Source: Acephala macrosclerotiorum
Taxonomy: Eukaryota; Ascomycota; Leotiomycetes; Helotiales; Mollisiaceae
DNA length: 64,000 bases
Direction: 5' to 3'
NCBI GenBank assembly: GCA_014904845.1
Contig: MU119319.1
Coordinates: forward strand, 62,001-126,000
Shown: positions 10,257 through 22,290 of the stretch, one piece after another
Position numbering within the stretch: position 1 is the stretch's first letter
How the letters are laid out: the number at the start of each line of letters is the position of its first letter
Translations under genes and position numbers: made by a program
The notes under the pieces: generated by a model
What the model saw: the letters and a program-made list of their open reading frames with translations, nothing else
Told to the model about the DNA's origin: nothing
The model's database searches: none

Positions 10257-11716
10257 TTAAACGCCATTTCCATATCCCTTTCCATCTTCTAGACTATTTT
10301 CTGAATCCGAGACCTGTACCGCCGTACCTGAATTGTCACTCCTCATGCCCGACTTTACATTCTGCTCGTGTAAAGAATTATGAGAGGCAAGGGCCTTTGG
10401 GATTGTTTTTGTATGTTGCGAATCTGCCCCAATCGTCTCGGTATCTTGCTTCTGCGTAGAGGGTTGTCGGGATGTTCCTAGGAGGTCAGGGAATAAACGC
10501 GAGACGAAGGATTTGAGGATGGGTAGACAGGCGCAAATTATGCCAGTGTTCAGTTCGACCATAGCTATTCAAGTGTCAGCCTAGAACTATTTCTTCTTGC
10601 GCAGAAAAGCTTTGGGGTCGCATGGTAGGACCCTGAGAAATTTGGGGCAGGAAAGAATAGGATAACGTCTCGAAAATCTTGGATTGGGCTTGGATATTGA
10701 AGTACTTACACCAAGTTGCAGCCCCGACATTATCCCACGTCGGGTCCGTGGAGACTGAGATGACGTATAACGAATGTAAGCGAAGAACGCTAATTATACA
10801 GGTTCTTACTATTGTCAGTAAATGCGCTCAGGTGGAAACGGAGATAGACCTACACCCCACCAAGGGCAAAAATAAACATGAGTCCAATCTTTTGCCGCCT
10901 TGGGAGTCGGAGAGAGCTGAGAGCCGGCATAGGGGCAATGAGGATGGCCAGGTCCGAAAAAATGTTCAGCGATGCATTAGAGAACCAGAGAGCCTTTTGA
11001 TCCAAGCAGTTGGATGGCCCTGTGTAGGTCTTCTCCCAGAAATAGCGTATAGGGTAACACACGAAAACAGAAGCGAACATGGTGATGAGACTATAGGCGT
11101 TCACGAAAGCCAGGATAGCCCAAATGGTTATTCGCGTGGATTTGTTGCTGAAGATGCGGAGGTATTGGATGAGGATAGAGATTTTGACAAGTGCGAGGCT
11201 GATGTAGTACACTATTATACTGATCCATAATGTCTTTGCCAATGGTGTTAGCTTTACAGAAGCTGGTGGGGGTTGGCGGACTTACTTTGAGATTCCGGGC
11301 TCTTTCTACCGGAGAAAGAATGTCGAAGTGTCTTCCCAAGCCATAATGTACCTCTGTAGGATATTTAGTTTGTGCCCTGAGAACGTTCGTAGTGGGTAGG
11401 TTTCACGCTTTGCCGTCAGAGCTGTCAATGTTATCGATGTTGCCTGTCGAAGACTTGATGTTAGTCTATAGCATACAGCGCCATGTCTCTCCTTCTGAGC
11501 AAATGAATGGCTCCCCGTGCGAGAAACGGGTTCTGAAATCAAGGTACGTACCAAGGCGAGGAACATCAGGATATCTTCCCTTCCAGGAGATCGAAGGATG
11601 ACGAGCCGGGTGAACAATCTCAATGCAACGGTCGTGGCAGCAACAACTGTGAAGATTACACCTATGACAACCACCTGACCACCCTTCGATTCAGTATCAC
11701 TTAATGAGGATGCCAT
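10257..11716 (-). CDS. seven-TM fungal rhodopsin-domain receptor-like protein (PTH11-like)
   Basis: Integral plasma-membrane protein of the large PTH11-related family (fungal rhodopsin domain, no CFEM domain seen). Start ATG at 11716 gives TM1 (VVVIGVIFTVVAATTVALRL) at once. Removing an intron with donor GTACGT, one beginning GTGAAA, one with donor GTAAGT, one starting GTGTAG and one starting GTAAGTACTTC gives a continuous 7-TM protein. TM2 is followed by YGLGRH and ERARNLKTLW, TM3 holds ALVKISILIQYLR, and TM5 is followed by the family string LPRRQKIGLMFIFALGG. After these come DPTWDNVGAATW and TM7 with ACLPILKSF. The Ser/Thr-rich cytosolic tail ends at 10257. All motifs are in frame. The ligand is unknown. 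Confidence 0.85.
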
Positions 11717-12886
11717 GGCGGACGAGTTCGAGATTGAATGTCGTGCGGATGAGCGTTAGCACAGTGAAAGATCTCTCTATATGCGGGGAACAACCCACTT
11801 TAAAATCGGAGAAATTTTAGCAATCGGCCCCTGAAGAACGATCTTCCCCATCCCTGCTGGTATCATTAAGATGGAACGACTCGTCAGGCACTCTCCGATC
11901 ATCATTGGATACTGAGTCGGCCGACGCGCGCGGGGATCAGCCGCTAGTGGCCCCGGATTTCCATGTGCGAGCGGCAGGACCGAGGTTGGGCATTAAATTA
12001 AGTCAGCTAGCCATGACAGGCCTAGTGGTAGCACAGAAGCTTCTTGGCGTTCTAGCTGAAACCGATTCCGCTGGCCACCGCATGGGTTGTGCATTGCCTG
12101 CCCTTGCCCTATGGCGACAGCGGAACGATCTGTCCGCGATCTCGTATTCTTTGGATAGATGCAGGCGTGAGGCCATGACAGGGATTGACCATATTGGACA
12201 ATAAAAAGAGAGACGAGAACCACAAAAAAAAAAAAAAAAAGAAGGATACGATATTTGGCAGACGCACTCCACCTATGCCAAATATTGAAGTTTTGTGTCT
12301 GCAAACTCTATCAGAACATGGGTATGGACGTGCGAGAGAGCCATGGCAGGCTGTGGACCCGTGGTGCAGTTGCTGGTTTCAGCAGAGTATGAAAACACGA
12401 CGAGAAGACGTAAGCGAAGCCGTGTTCAGCTGACCACACACTCGATGAATTCTTGCTCACGTAGTGAAACTGAGGACTGAGGCCATAGAGTTTCGTCAGG
12501 TTAAGCTGCGAGGAACATTATTGGTGGCGTCGTGAATTTGCTTCAGGGAGAAGTGAATCTTCAATTAAGCTCTACGCTTTCTTTAGAGTTCTTATAGTCT
12601 TGCGATCGGACATGGGGTGGAGTTTGTAGATTACGCAGAATATGGCGCCATGTATACTCTTCTCATATCTAAAAGCAGAATTGATTTTCTATCGCTGAGG
12701 AGTTTTATCCACTTAAATCCGTTCAAGCCCTGCCTTGTTCCACCACTTGGACCCCGCATTTTTCGGAAAGTAACGACCATGATCCAGAATGTCCAACATT
12801 TTCCCAGTGGCCAGATACTTTAACCTTAGAGCCTACTCAAAAATCTCACACCGCGTCTCGATCTACGTCAAATTCCGCGTCATTAT
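11717..12886. other. intergenic, includes a poly(A) tract
   Basis: Promoter side of the receptor gene, then unannotated DNA. A run of about 19 A residues at about 12223-12241 is the main feature. ORFs 11905-12204 and 12185-12433 have no recognisable content. Confidence 0.4.
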
Positions 12887-13714
12887 TTAGCGTCTATACA
12901 AGGTCCCAAACAACACAAGTCCCAGGAGAGTGGTTAATAACCTCCTCTCACAAGACGCACCAGAAGTCGTATGCATCTTAATCCCCAACTTAGCAAAGAA
13001 ATCATTGAAAGTCCACTCGTACGGTCGATTGGAAAACCCCAATATACTAGTCCCGGTCGGTAACGTGACATAGATCGGATTGGCCGTGCTTGCATCAGCA
13101 GCCAACTCAATCGTGACCTTGTTACTGCGGATCAAATACCTGAGGATCATTGGCTGGAAAGGCGACAGCGCGGACGACGAATTTGGTACGGTCTGTGTTG
13201 AAGATGGTGATTACTCCTCCATCCGAATACTAGAATTCGGTTTGCAGGTTGGTGTTCTTGATGAAGTAGGCTCCACCGTTTACCCATTCGGTGGTGGCTT
13301 GGGTGGGGCTTACGCCTTGGATGCGGCCGCTCCAGTCGTTGAGGAGCGTCAAGAGAATTTCCTTGCCCTATTGAGGGTTCCATTGGAGAATGTAGCAGGG
13401 AAGTTCCCAGTCTATGTCGAGGTGTCGGTGTCTTTAGAAGCAGAAAGGGAAAGTAAGAAGTGCTTACTGGCTCCGGCATATGGAGTGACATCGAAGCACC
13501 AGAATTGAGGTCCGTTACGAACCAGCAGGGAGAACGATGGGTTCTTGCCGCTGGCGTCAGTGGAAGTGGTCATGAAGCGGTAGGACTCGTCGGCAGTCTG
13601 ACGGTTTCGGAAAGTGAGTTGGGTACGTCCAATGGCGGTGTTGCTCACTACATCCCCTGTGGGAGACCACTTGATGTAGACATGATAGACTCCTTCGATG
13701 CCAAGGTTGGACAT
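12887..13714 (-). pseudogene. unrecognised single-domain protein broken by two stops and a frameshift
   Basis: From ATG 13714 a good coding frame runs MSNLGIEGVYHVYIKWSPTG to DVTPYAGA, followed by a plausible intron (GTAAGC...GACATAG, about 13415-13470). The next exon has TAG where CAG is expected, both in a WNPQ context (about 13370) and in a TNLQTEF context (about 13233), that is C-to-T changes at CpA as RIP makes. A one-base frame change near 13150 leads into the final frame (NKVTIELAADAS, then FNDFFAKLGIKMHTTSGASC). It was probably a small beta-rich protein of about 250 residues; I do not recognise the family. Confidence 0.6.
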
Positions 13715-16689
13715 GTTGCTGAGGTATGGAGAAGTGAAGTTCTGGGGAATTGATTTTAAGAGATGCTCTACTGATGATCCAAGTTGGACTGAAGGGCAAG
13801 AATGGTATTTGGAGGGGAGTCTCTTGACTATATACTCTTTCTTAAAAACTCACCGCTAGACGAGTTATCCTCTTATGGTAATACGGTTGGTCATAGTTTC
13901 CCCAATTCTCTTCATCTCAGCCGAAAGGAGGTCTGAAATGCCCGTCGAAAGTAATCGCATTGTATGAAACCTTCGAAGTCCATTCTGTAGTGCGACCTTC
14001 CTACACATTTTCTAAGAAAATTTGAAACTGGCATTTCGTGCCATTTTCACTTGTTCTTGCCGGAGAACTTGTATTACGGACCAGTGTGCAATTCCTAGTA
14101 TGCTTACAAACTAGAGGGAAGGTTTACATGACCACAGAGCGACGTCGTCGTCACCGAGACTCTTTTCATGTTAAAACTCCGTAGGGAGCTGGATAAATAA
14201 AAAGTCAAAACCGGCTCAGACAATGATCCCTTCGCCAAACCCTTCGAGCCTCGGGCTGCTCGACCTCGAATCGCGAGACGAAGACGATCACTTACAAAGG
14301 AGCAGCAAGCTGTTTCGACTAGCACCGAACAACTTCTCTCATATCTCACAGCGGAGAGCAGACACTCTCGAGTGTATACTGGATTTTGAGAGGCTCACGA
14401 CAAACCCTGAGAATGTTTGGCATGCCTAAGCATTTCTCATCGACCCGCCACTCGATGTGACTCACGGACATCGAGCGACAAAACACCAATGAGGAGGGGC
14501 TGGATTAGACGAGGAGGCGTATGGGGAGGGGACTGGCTGGCTATACGCGGAGCAGAAATTACTAAGTAATGCGTAGACCGACTATAAGCCTAATAGTAAG
14601 CCTATTATAAGCCCGGCTTGGCACCCGGCATTTAGCATCTTAGCGGACTGGAACCCCGGCACCAAACGAATAGTCGAAGGCCCTATAACTGAAGGAACTC
14701 CAACCCCGGACCGAAACGCCCATATCCACACGAGCACCAACCTCGACAAGAAAATACTGGCGCCTTGGCGCCCGACAATTTCTTTGATGACTCTGAGGAA
14801 CTATCAAGACAACCATTACTAGCCACAAACCCCAGCACACACGAAGATTACCTGAAAGACCAATAAATTGATAGAAGGATCACTCGGGGAACTTCACATG
14901 TTTAGCAAAGGAGGCTTAGGCCGGTTAGCAAGCAAGAACACAGGCATACTTGTAAAAGTGGCCTAAACGGAATTTTTTAGCCCAAAAGGGAGGCCCCGGC
15001 GGGTAGTTTTTACGGAAAAACATTGTACATAGGAGTGATTCACGGTATATATAGACGTGGTTCTAGGGCCCTTCCCTCCCGTGGAGAGGATGAAATCACC
15101 CGATACGTCAATGGAGGAGGTGGGACGGGAGAAAGTCTCAAATTAGGCGGCAAATCGGAGATTTCAAAAGCAAAGTGGGACAAGAACGTGGCTAGCGGGA
15201 AGGATAGACTTTCGGGACGTACCGCTCGTGGCGTACTGCAAGTGTTCACAACATCGACCACTTGGGTGACTTGCCTGAGACATACATTAGTGACAGCTCT
15301 TATACTTTAAGACTTGATGAGATTCAGCTGGACCTTTCCGCGGACATGCGGGGTATTTGGGCTGACCGGAGTTGCTGCTTCCATAGAATAGAGCCAATGG
15401 AGGCATGTCGATGTTCGAGAGGATGCGCAACAGATCGGATACGACGGGTGTCAAGCCACAGCAGAGCTTCAGCCCAGGCAGCATTGATACCGCTGGATGT
15501 CGGCATCAATTAATACTGAATAAGCTCTACGGAGGTGCAGCGGTCAATATTCATATAATAAACAAAGGTCTGAACGCTACATATGATTTTAATATGTTAT
15601 AACTTTCGCTATACTTAAAAAAAAAAAAACTTTATTAGAACAGTAAAATGATCCCCGGGAAAAGCACTATGCACTTCTTTAGCTTTTATATTTTGGAGAT
15701 GCGTTGTGATTGTAATGTAAAAAGGGCAAAGTTTAAGCCCCTGCTAGCGCTATATAAATACTTAACCGCTGTACCTCCGTAAGGCTTGCATCTGGGAACC
15801 ACGCGGATGTTCGAGATCTTCAGGGCCACCCCTGACCTCGACTACGAGCGTTATCGATTGCAATTTCGTTCGCCCCAGAATTCGAGAGAGACGTTTTGAT
15901 TTTTCAGCTTCCACAATATCAGCCAATCCGAAAGTACATTCGCATGCAAAACGTTTATGGGACCAAGCCTACCATTCACTAAGCTCCTAAGTGGCTCTCG
16001 TAAGCTTTAACTACATTGCCATTTCAGTCCTCTAGCACAACATCGCATGTTTCAACGCTTCCTGTGATGCAAAAAAATTGAAGAAATAGCGTGATACTTT
16101 TCGGCATGTTACACAGCAGCGAGCTACTGACAGCCAATAAATCCTATATCTCACGAATAGACTCTTCGGATATGAATTCCCATCTATTCCAACACTTTAA
16201 ATGGGAGAATCTTTCAACGAGAAGTACAATCTGCAGCGCTGCGTTATCCATTCTGTTGTGGGACATTGCTGCAGCGTGTGATGTCTCTTCGACCCCGCTT
16301 CGACCCGCTTTCTCCACTTTCCCATGAAGACCGCTGAGCGACCCCGTTTTTGCACGCGAAGTTAGTCACGGAGAGCAGCGGGAAACCCAAACTAGAACGA
16401 AGTCTGTTCATTATAGCCGTGAAAAGGTTCCTACTATTAACTTGAGAGAAAGTGTATGTGTTTGAGATTAGCTAAAAGAAGTACGGATGTCCTTGAGCAT
16501 GCGCGAAAATGAACAAAGCTCATGATCGGAAGGTGATCTCGAGAAATAGAGGACAAGCTAGCACGCAGAACATCACTAGACTCGCAGGGAAAAAAAGCAA
16601 TAATTGAAAGGGTCCGGAAAGAGAAAGAGCGTTGGACGTTATAACCGATTCGCCTGAGGTCTAAATCCATTAGAACGCCAGTACAACGC
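13715..16689. other. long gene-poor stretch
   Basis: Roughly 3 kb with no gene I can support. ORFs at 14104-14429, 14640-14840, 15023-15310 and 15262-15602 overlap on both strands and carry no motif. Composition is normal, unlike the AT islands, so it could be old, diverged transposon DNA. A 12-A tract lies near 15618. Confidence 0.4.
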
Positions 16690-16939
16690 TCGCTGTTGGA
16701 AAAATAGGTAGGATTCGAATATGGTTCACGTGAACAGAACACGGCGGATACGGATCACAGGGCTAGCTTCGTATGAGCTAATCCAATGATGGTGTATCCT
16801 ATTGTGTCTATCTTTCTATCTAAGGAGAGACTGCTCAATATATAGAATATTTGGTGCTTCGTACGAGACGCATATCGTTTCATCGAGTGCGCCAGCGCAC
16901 TCGACACGTGATCTGGCATCTCGAACCACGCTCCTCGCG
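16690..16939 (-). repeat. dispersed repeat, short copy (inverted relative to 34974-35502)
   Basis: Reverse-complementing this segment gives about 250 bp closely matching two blocks of 34974-35502, with scattered substitutions. The shared parts include TGGATTAGCTCATACGAAGC, TATCCGCCGTG and a near-perfect palindrome (CGAGTGCGC-nn-GCGCACTCG, 16884-16903). This copy lacks an internal stretch of about 278 bp present in the other. It is probably a small non-autonomous mobile element. Confidence 0.8.
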
Positions 16940-17479
16940 ACACTCGCCAAAAAGAGCGAGAACGGAAAAGCGAGGCTCGCAGGCAAATTATTCGAGACAG
17001 CTCACGGCTTTGCCTCACCGGTGAAGAGCAGTAGTCTTGGTTCTCCCCAAGTCGTGCTTGGGCTGAATCTGCATGCTCCTTGGAACTTTCGCTCAAACCC
17101 TGAGTTGTTGAATGTCCGTGTCAGCAAAGCACTTTCAGATATTTTGGGAAGCAGAATTGAATATCTCAAGGACAAGAGAGATATTCGCGGAAACAAATCA
17201 CTTGATTATCCCGGGGATCTAGAGACGGGATAGGAGGAGAGCGAGACTTCAGTAATGGACAAGATATTTTTGCCACGCTCAGCACTACAGGCCACTTGCC
17301 GTCTCCACTCCCCAGCACAATTGGATACAGCACCGACTGCAGCCTCATCAGTACCTCTCCCATGAATTATATTTGGAATAACTAAACATGCCTTATCACC
17401 ACCCCGCAACTTATCATCAAACTCCAGATAAGCCTTCTTTAACGCCGGCCCATCGTGAATAACCACTTCTCTTCCGCTT
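16940..17479. other. no intact gene seen
   Basis: Flank between the dispersed repeat and the hemerythrin-like relic. Minus-strand ORFs 17206-17565 and 17166-17363 may contain decayed coding sequence, but no family is recognisable. Confidence 0.35.
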
Positions 17480-17745
17480 CGTGGTGCTCTTCTAGCTAGC
17501 CGCACCAGAATTTTGCGTAGGTGAGGAGGTCGGAGATGTCGGTGGGGTGGGAGACGTGGATGCATGGTGGTAGATGCTGTTTAGGGCGCGAAGCATGCCG
17601 TTGTGTGCGCAGGCCATTTCGCGGGCGAGGAAGACTGCTGCGTGTTGTTTGCTTAGGTCTTGGCCTTCGCCTGGGGGGGGGATGAGTTTGAATGGGGTAT
17701 AGGCCCACGGTGCTGTTGTTGAGGCTATCGTGAATATTCGGTTGC
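17480..17745 (-). pseudogene. hemerythrin-like (HHE) protein fragment
   Basis: The minus strand encodes TTAPWAYTPFKLIPPPG and LAREMACAHNGMLRALNSIYH, the N-terminal helix region of the fungal hemerythrin-like family (oxygen/iron-binding HHE four-helix bundle). One base later the frame must shift to read CIHVSHPTDISDLLTYAKFW, and a TAG replaces what is normally TGG before the helix LEEHHEAEEKWLF, which carries metal-binding His/Glu residues. Beyond about 17480 the similarity is lost. One frameshift, one G-to-A stop and truncation make it a pseudogene. The family is recognised from the HNGMLR and EEHHE contexts. Confidence 0.6.
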
Positions 17746-18332
17746 TAGGACTAATGTTTGGTAGCGAAATTCACTAGAATTTTGAATGAAAGCGAAATGT
17801 GAGAGAGTGAGATGTTTGGAATGGAATGGTGATGCGCCGGGGGAAGAGTTCGATGATGTCTATAAGGGCGTGGTGAAGATAGGCTTTCAAAATTGATGGG
17901 TGGTCGTGATGGTGTCGTGCGCCCTCGACTCACTAAGCTTAGCAAACTTTGCACCCAACAGCAGAGATGATGAGGTAAGCTCGATGCAGGACACGACATT
18001 TCAAGCAACATCGCGATTTGTGACAAACAATTGTTTGCCCTTGGCAGTAGAATCGAGAGCGCGAAGAACCTCGAAACGGCAAGCGGGTCGGCCGCTGCCT
18101 TTTCAGGTCTTCACATAAGGAGTCGGTATTCTCTGTGAAGATCTTGAATGAATTACCAAGCATATTGTGAAGAGAAGAGTGATCGGCTTGAGGTAGGCGC
18201 TTCTACATAATTCATGAGGTCGCTTCTCGGAAGGTTGCAGGTAGGAGGACATGATCTTCTCCAGGCGTTGGGAGAATAGCAGCCAAAGAATGAGTCCTGA
18301 AAATCACGATCTTCTAACATCGTAATGCTAGT
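17746..18332. other. no gene seen
   Basis: Short overlapping ORFs on both strands only. Upstream flank of the hemerythrin-like relic. Confidence 0.35.
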
Positions 18333-18750
18333 ATGACTGAGGATGAGTTCCGTAATTACTGGACTGAGAGACACACGCCTTTGGCATCAGTTTGGTTTGC
18401 GCGTAACAACGTCTTGGGCTACAGACATGTGAGTACCGTGACTTTCACGTGCAGACTTTGACAATGCCAGTATCATACTTCGAAAACCAACTCACGGTCT
18501 CGCTGTAGGTGCGGCAGAAAGCTTCGGTTGGACTCTGTCGCCATATGATGGTCATGTTGAGATCCTCGTGAGAAACATGGAAGCTTTGACGAGAGCGACT
18601 CGGGATCCTGAGTACCCCGAGAAGGTTGGCCTAGATGAGCAGAGATTCCTGGAACAGGCGAGGTCCATGGTCACAGCGGGATGGGAAGAGGTGTATGTAC
18701 TTGACGGAAAGGTTGTGAATTTTGATGAGAAGGGGCAGTCAGTCTATTGA
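18333..18750 (+). pseudogene. EthD-domain protein, truncated or mis-spliced
   Basis: Two coding pieces match the EthD/dimeric alpha-beta barrel fold seen in fungal polyketide-associated dehydratases. The first is EFRNYWTERHTPLASVWFAR plus NNVLGYRH (from about 18341); the second, after a GTGAGT...GTAG interval, is ESFGWTLSPYDGHVEILVRN and DEQRFLEQARSMVTAGWEEV, ending at 18750. The first beta strand (usually a K-P-G segment) is missing before ATG 18333, where in-frame stops lie upstream. The two pieces differ in phase when joined at the only good splice sites. I read it as a decayed gene; a missed exon is the alternative. Confidence 0.5.
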
Positions 18751-19127
18751 AAGAGTGAGTCTTCATCGCCGGATTTTGAGAGGGCACACTTTTGAGCTAA
18801 GCCTGATCAGGGGCATCTGTTTAGCTAATCGGAAATAACGGGAGTGGAGCGGAAGCCCATCTTGGGTCTAGCTCCATTTTTGTCAGCATTCGACAGTTGA
18901 TGCTCTAGTTCTTTGCACATCAAACACAACAACCTCATCAAAACGATTGGGTATGCGCCGTATTGCATCGTCCTGCTATCGCCATGAGAGAAATCCGAGA
19001 GAGCAAGAAGGCCCGAGATGACGTCGTCTTGCAAGCTCAGTATAACACCCAGAAGTCTGGCACGAAATTGCGCTTTTCTTCTCATTCTCTCCTTCCTACA
19101 ACTTGTGTTCTCTTTTGAAATTTTACC
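18751..19127. other. 5' flank of the transketolase gene
   Basis: No gene. It ends in a pyrimidine-rich leader (TTCTCATTCTCTCCTTCC near 19078-19095), common before fungal start codons. Confidence 0.4.
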
Positions 19128-21395
19128 ATGTCATACACAGAAACTGACAAAAAGGCGATCAATACAATTCGTCTCCTGACGGTAAGACGTTCCTTCTCAT
19201 AGCTTCGGGGCTCGACGTACTTATAGCTTTTTAGATTGATGCTATCACGAGATCAAACTCTGGCCATGCTGGAGCGCCGATGGGATTGGCGCCAGTGGCG
19301 CATATTTTGTTCACGAGAATCATGAACTTCAGTCCAAAAGACCCCAAATGGATCAATCGAGATCGTTTCGTACTCTCGTACGTCAACGTCTTTTTTAAAA
19401 AAAAAAGTCTAGTAGTGCGTACTGATTTTTGAGGCAGAAATGGCCACGCATGCATGTTGCAGTATGCGCTCCTCCATTTATCTGGATATGATGTCTCAAT
19501 GGACGACCTGAAGGGGTTCAGAGCAAGTCAAGCAAACCATGTTCATTCCAAATTCTGACCCAATGACCAGAGTCTGGACAGCAAAACTCCTGGTCATCCC
19601 GAACCTCATGCAACACCCGGCGTGGAGGTGACTACAGGACCCCTCGGCCAAGGCTTCGCGAATGCTGTGGGACTTGCTATTGCCGAAAAGCATCTCGCAG
19701 CTAAATTCAATCAACCCGACTTCAACATCATCGATAACCACATCTACTGCATCTTCGGAGATGGTTGTGCGATGGAAGGGGTTGCTAGTGAAGCCGCTTC
19801 TGCTGCAGGACATCTGCGACTTAACAACCTCATTGCCTTTTACGACGACAACAAAATCACTATCGATGGCAGCACGCTGTGTGCATTCACAGAAGATGCT
19901 GTGATGCGCTTCCAGGCATATGGCTGGCACACCGAAGTCATTAAGGATGCAGATCACGACCTTGAAGGTATCGAGGCCGCGATTCGAAGAGCTTATAAGG
20001 TCACTGACAAACCATGTCTCATCTCACTGAAGACAACCATCGGCTTTGGATCTAAGCATCAAGGTACCGGAGGAGTTCACAGTGGTCCCCTAGCTGTCGA
20101 CGATGTCAAAGCTCTCAAAACGACAGCAGGCTTTGATCCTGAACAAAGTTTCATTGTCCCTCCCGACGTGCAAGAATTGTATCAGAACCGAGCAAAGGAA
20201 GGCATTCAAAAGCACAAACAATGGGATGACCTACTCACCCAGTATGCACATAAGCACACATCTGCAGGTGCGGACCTCAACCGCTGAATTGCGGGCTTGC
20301 TCCCTGAAGGATGGCAGAAAGTCCTTCCTACTTACAGTCCCACCGAAAAAGCCACCGCAACACGGCGAACTTCCGGCAACGCCCTAGATGCCCTTCAAAA
20401 TGTGCTCCCCGAGCTTCTTGGCGGCTCCGCAGACCTAACACCCTCAAACAACACCCGCTGGCCCTCAGCTATCGACTTCGAACCCCCAAGCATCCATCTG
20501 GGAAACGCCAATTGGGGAGGTCGCTATATCTACTATGGCGTCCGTGAGTATTCTATGGCAGCAATGATGAACGGAATCGCCGCTTATGGAGCCCTGATCC
20601 CCACCGCTGGCACGTTTTTGAACTTCACATCCTACGCCTCGGGCGCGATTCGTTTCTCTGCCTTATCTTGTGTGAGGGTCATCTACATCGCGACGCATGA
20701 TTCCATTGGTTTGGGTGAAGATGGACCTACCTACCAGCCCATTGAGACACTGGCTCATTTTCGAGCAGTGCCAAACCTCATGGTTTGGCGACCAGCAGAT
20801 GGGAATGAGACAAGTGCTGCGTATTATCTTGCTATTACGAGTATGGAGACACCGAGTATGATGGTTTTGTCGAGACAGAATTTGCCGCAGTTGGAGAACT
20901 CGACAATTGAAAAGGCGATGAAGGGTGGGTATGTGGTTACTGAAGTCGAAGGCGGAAAGGCGGGAATCACGTTGGTTTCTACGGGCTCCGAAGTCTGTCT
21001 TTGTATAGATGCTGCTCTCAATCTCGGAAAAGAGCATGGCATCAGAGCCAGAGTTGTCTCAATTCCATGTTGGGGTGTGTTCGATCGTCAAGATAGAGAA
21101 TACAGAATGAGTGTTCTACCAGATGGAATTCCATGTCTGTCCGTGGAGGTACTGTCGACCTATGGGTGGGAGAGGTATAGTCATGAGCAGTTCGGTCTGA
21201 ATAGATTTGGTGCTAGTGGCGCTTATAAGGATGTCTATAAGGTATGTTCATCTGACATTGGGCACGAGATTATGGCTGATGGTTGGGTAGAAATTCGAGT
21301 TCACATCAGAAGGCGTTGTGAAAAGAGCTTTGGCGGTCGTTGAAGACTACAAAGACTGGAGCCCGAGGTCGCCTATTAATCGCGCTTTTCAGTAG
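19128..21395 (+). pseudogene. transketolase with a single in-frame TGA
   Basis: A thiamine-diphosphate enzyme moving two-carbon units in the pentose phosphate pathway, here a five-exon gene totalling 686 codons, the usual transketolase length. Introns are 19182-19234, 19378-19437, 19523-19570 (GC-AG, donor GCAAGT) and 21242-21290. Family landmarks are in order: [22 protein letters not shown], the ThDP motif GDGCAMEG...AFYDDN, the glutamate motif GVREYSMAAMMNGIAAYG, the sugar-binding GEDGPTYQPIETLAHFR and a normal C-terminus. Codon 333 is TGA (20285-20287), where the family has an ordinary residue; it would truncate the protein between the PP and Pyr domains. GPTYQP has Tyr where most transketolases have His, suggesting a divergent paralog. 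No peroxisomal PTS1 tail is present. A sequencing error at one base is the main alternative. Confidence 0.8.
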
Positions 21396-22290
21396 TGGAA
21401 TGAGACATGAACGGAATACCCTGCTCCTCCGCTGTGGAGGATGAATGTTCGTTCTCACCTCATGGAGAAAATACGATTAAGGGAGAGGAGGGGTTCTATT
21501 GTCAGGACGGATATTTATAGGTTGAGAATGTACTCTTTTTAGAGATTTTCCAATGATGGAATGCCTTCAACGTGACACGCTCAAGCCCTCGCAGCATGGT
21601 GGACAATTTGAGGTTGCGAGGCACGTGACAATCTTCTCAAACGGGCGCCCAAGTTTCCTATTAAAAGTGCGTTTCAACGTAGTAGCTCATGAGAATTTCA
21701 AATTGGTATTAAAATTTAGTATTTCAAATAAGGATTGTCTATTTCAGACATTTCCTAGATAAAGAATCTTTCCGAAGTAAAATGTCCGTCACTAAGATAA
21801 ATATTCAGGATCTCGCGACAATACCACGGCACTTTGCTGCCAGAGAATCTCAGAGAGCAATGATACAATTTCGATATTTCTAAGTCTCAAGGCCCCAAGG
21901 TGAAGTCCCTTCGAGAGGTTCATTGCTCTGACGCCACGTGATTAAGTAGTTCCATAATTCTTGCATAAATTCTCCTCAACCTGCACAAACATCGCGATAT
22001 CTCATCTTACAAACTTCATCTCATCACGATTTATCCATCTCGCAAAAGTCTCACACCTCTATCTACCTTTAACACGGTCGGCAATTGAGACAAGATGAGT
22101 TAAACTTCTCTCGTCTCATAGGTTAGAACGACCCAGGATCATCGTTCTTCGCCTTCATCCAGCGGGCCAGAGCGACGGCGCTACCGGCGTCAATTTTCAT
22201 CCTCATCACACTATTTTCATCCCGAACATACATGCTTATGACCATCTATGAGTTTTTTCAACTGAAGATCTCGTTCGCTCCACGCAAGCA
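21396..22290. other. intergenic, nothing recognised
   Basis: 3' flank of the transketolase and 5' flank of the modin-like gene. Pyrimidine-rich tracts near 22000-22080 resemble fungal promoter or leader sequence. Confidence 0.4.

Noticed and set aside
11905..12433. Two overlapping plus-strand ORFs around the poly(A) tract
   Set aside because: No domain content; the second is partly poly-Lys translated from the A run.
19496..19957. 153-codon minus-strand ORF over the transketolase
   Set aside because: Antisense shadow of the ThDP-binding exon.
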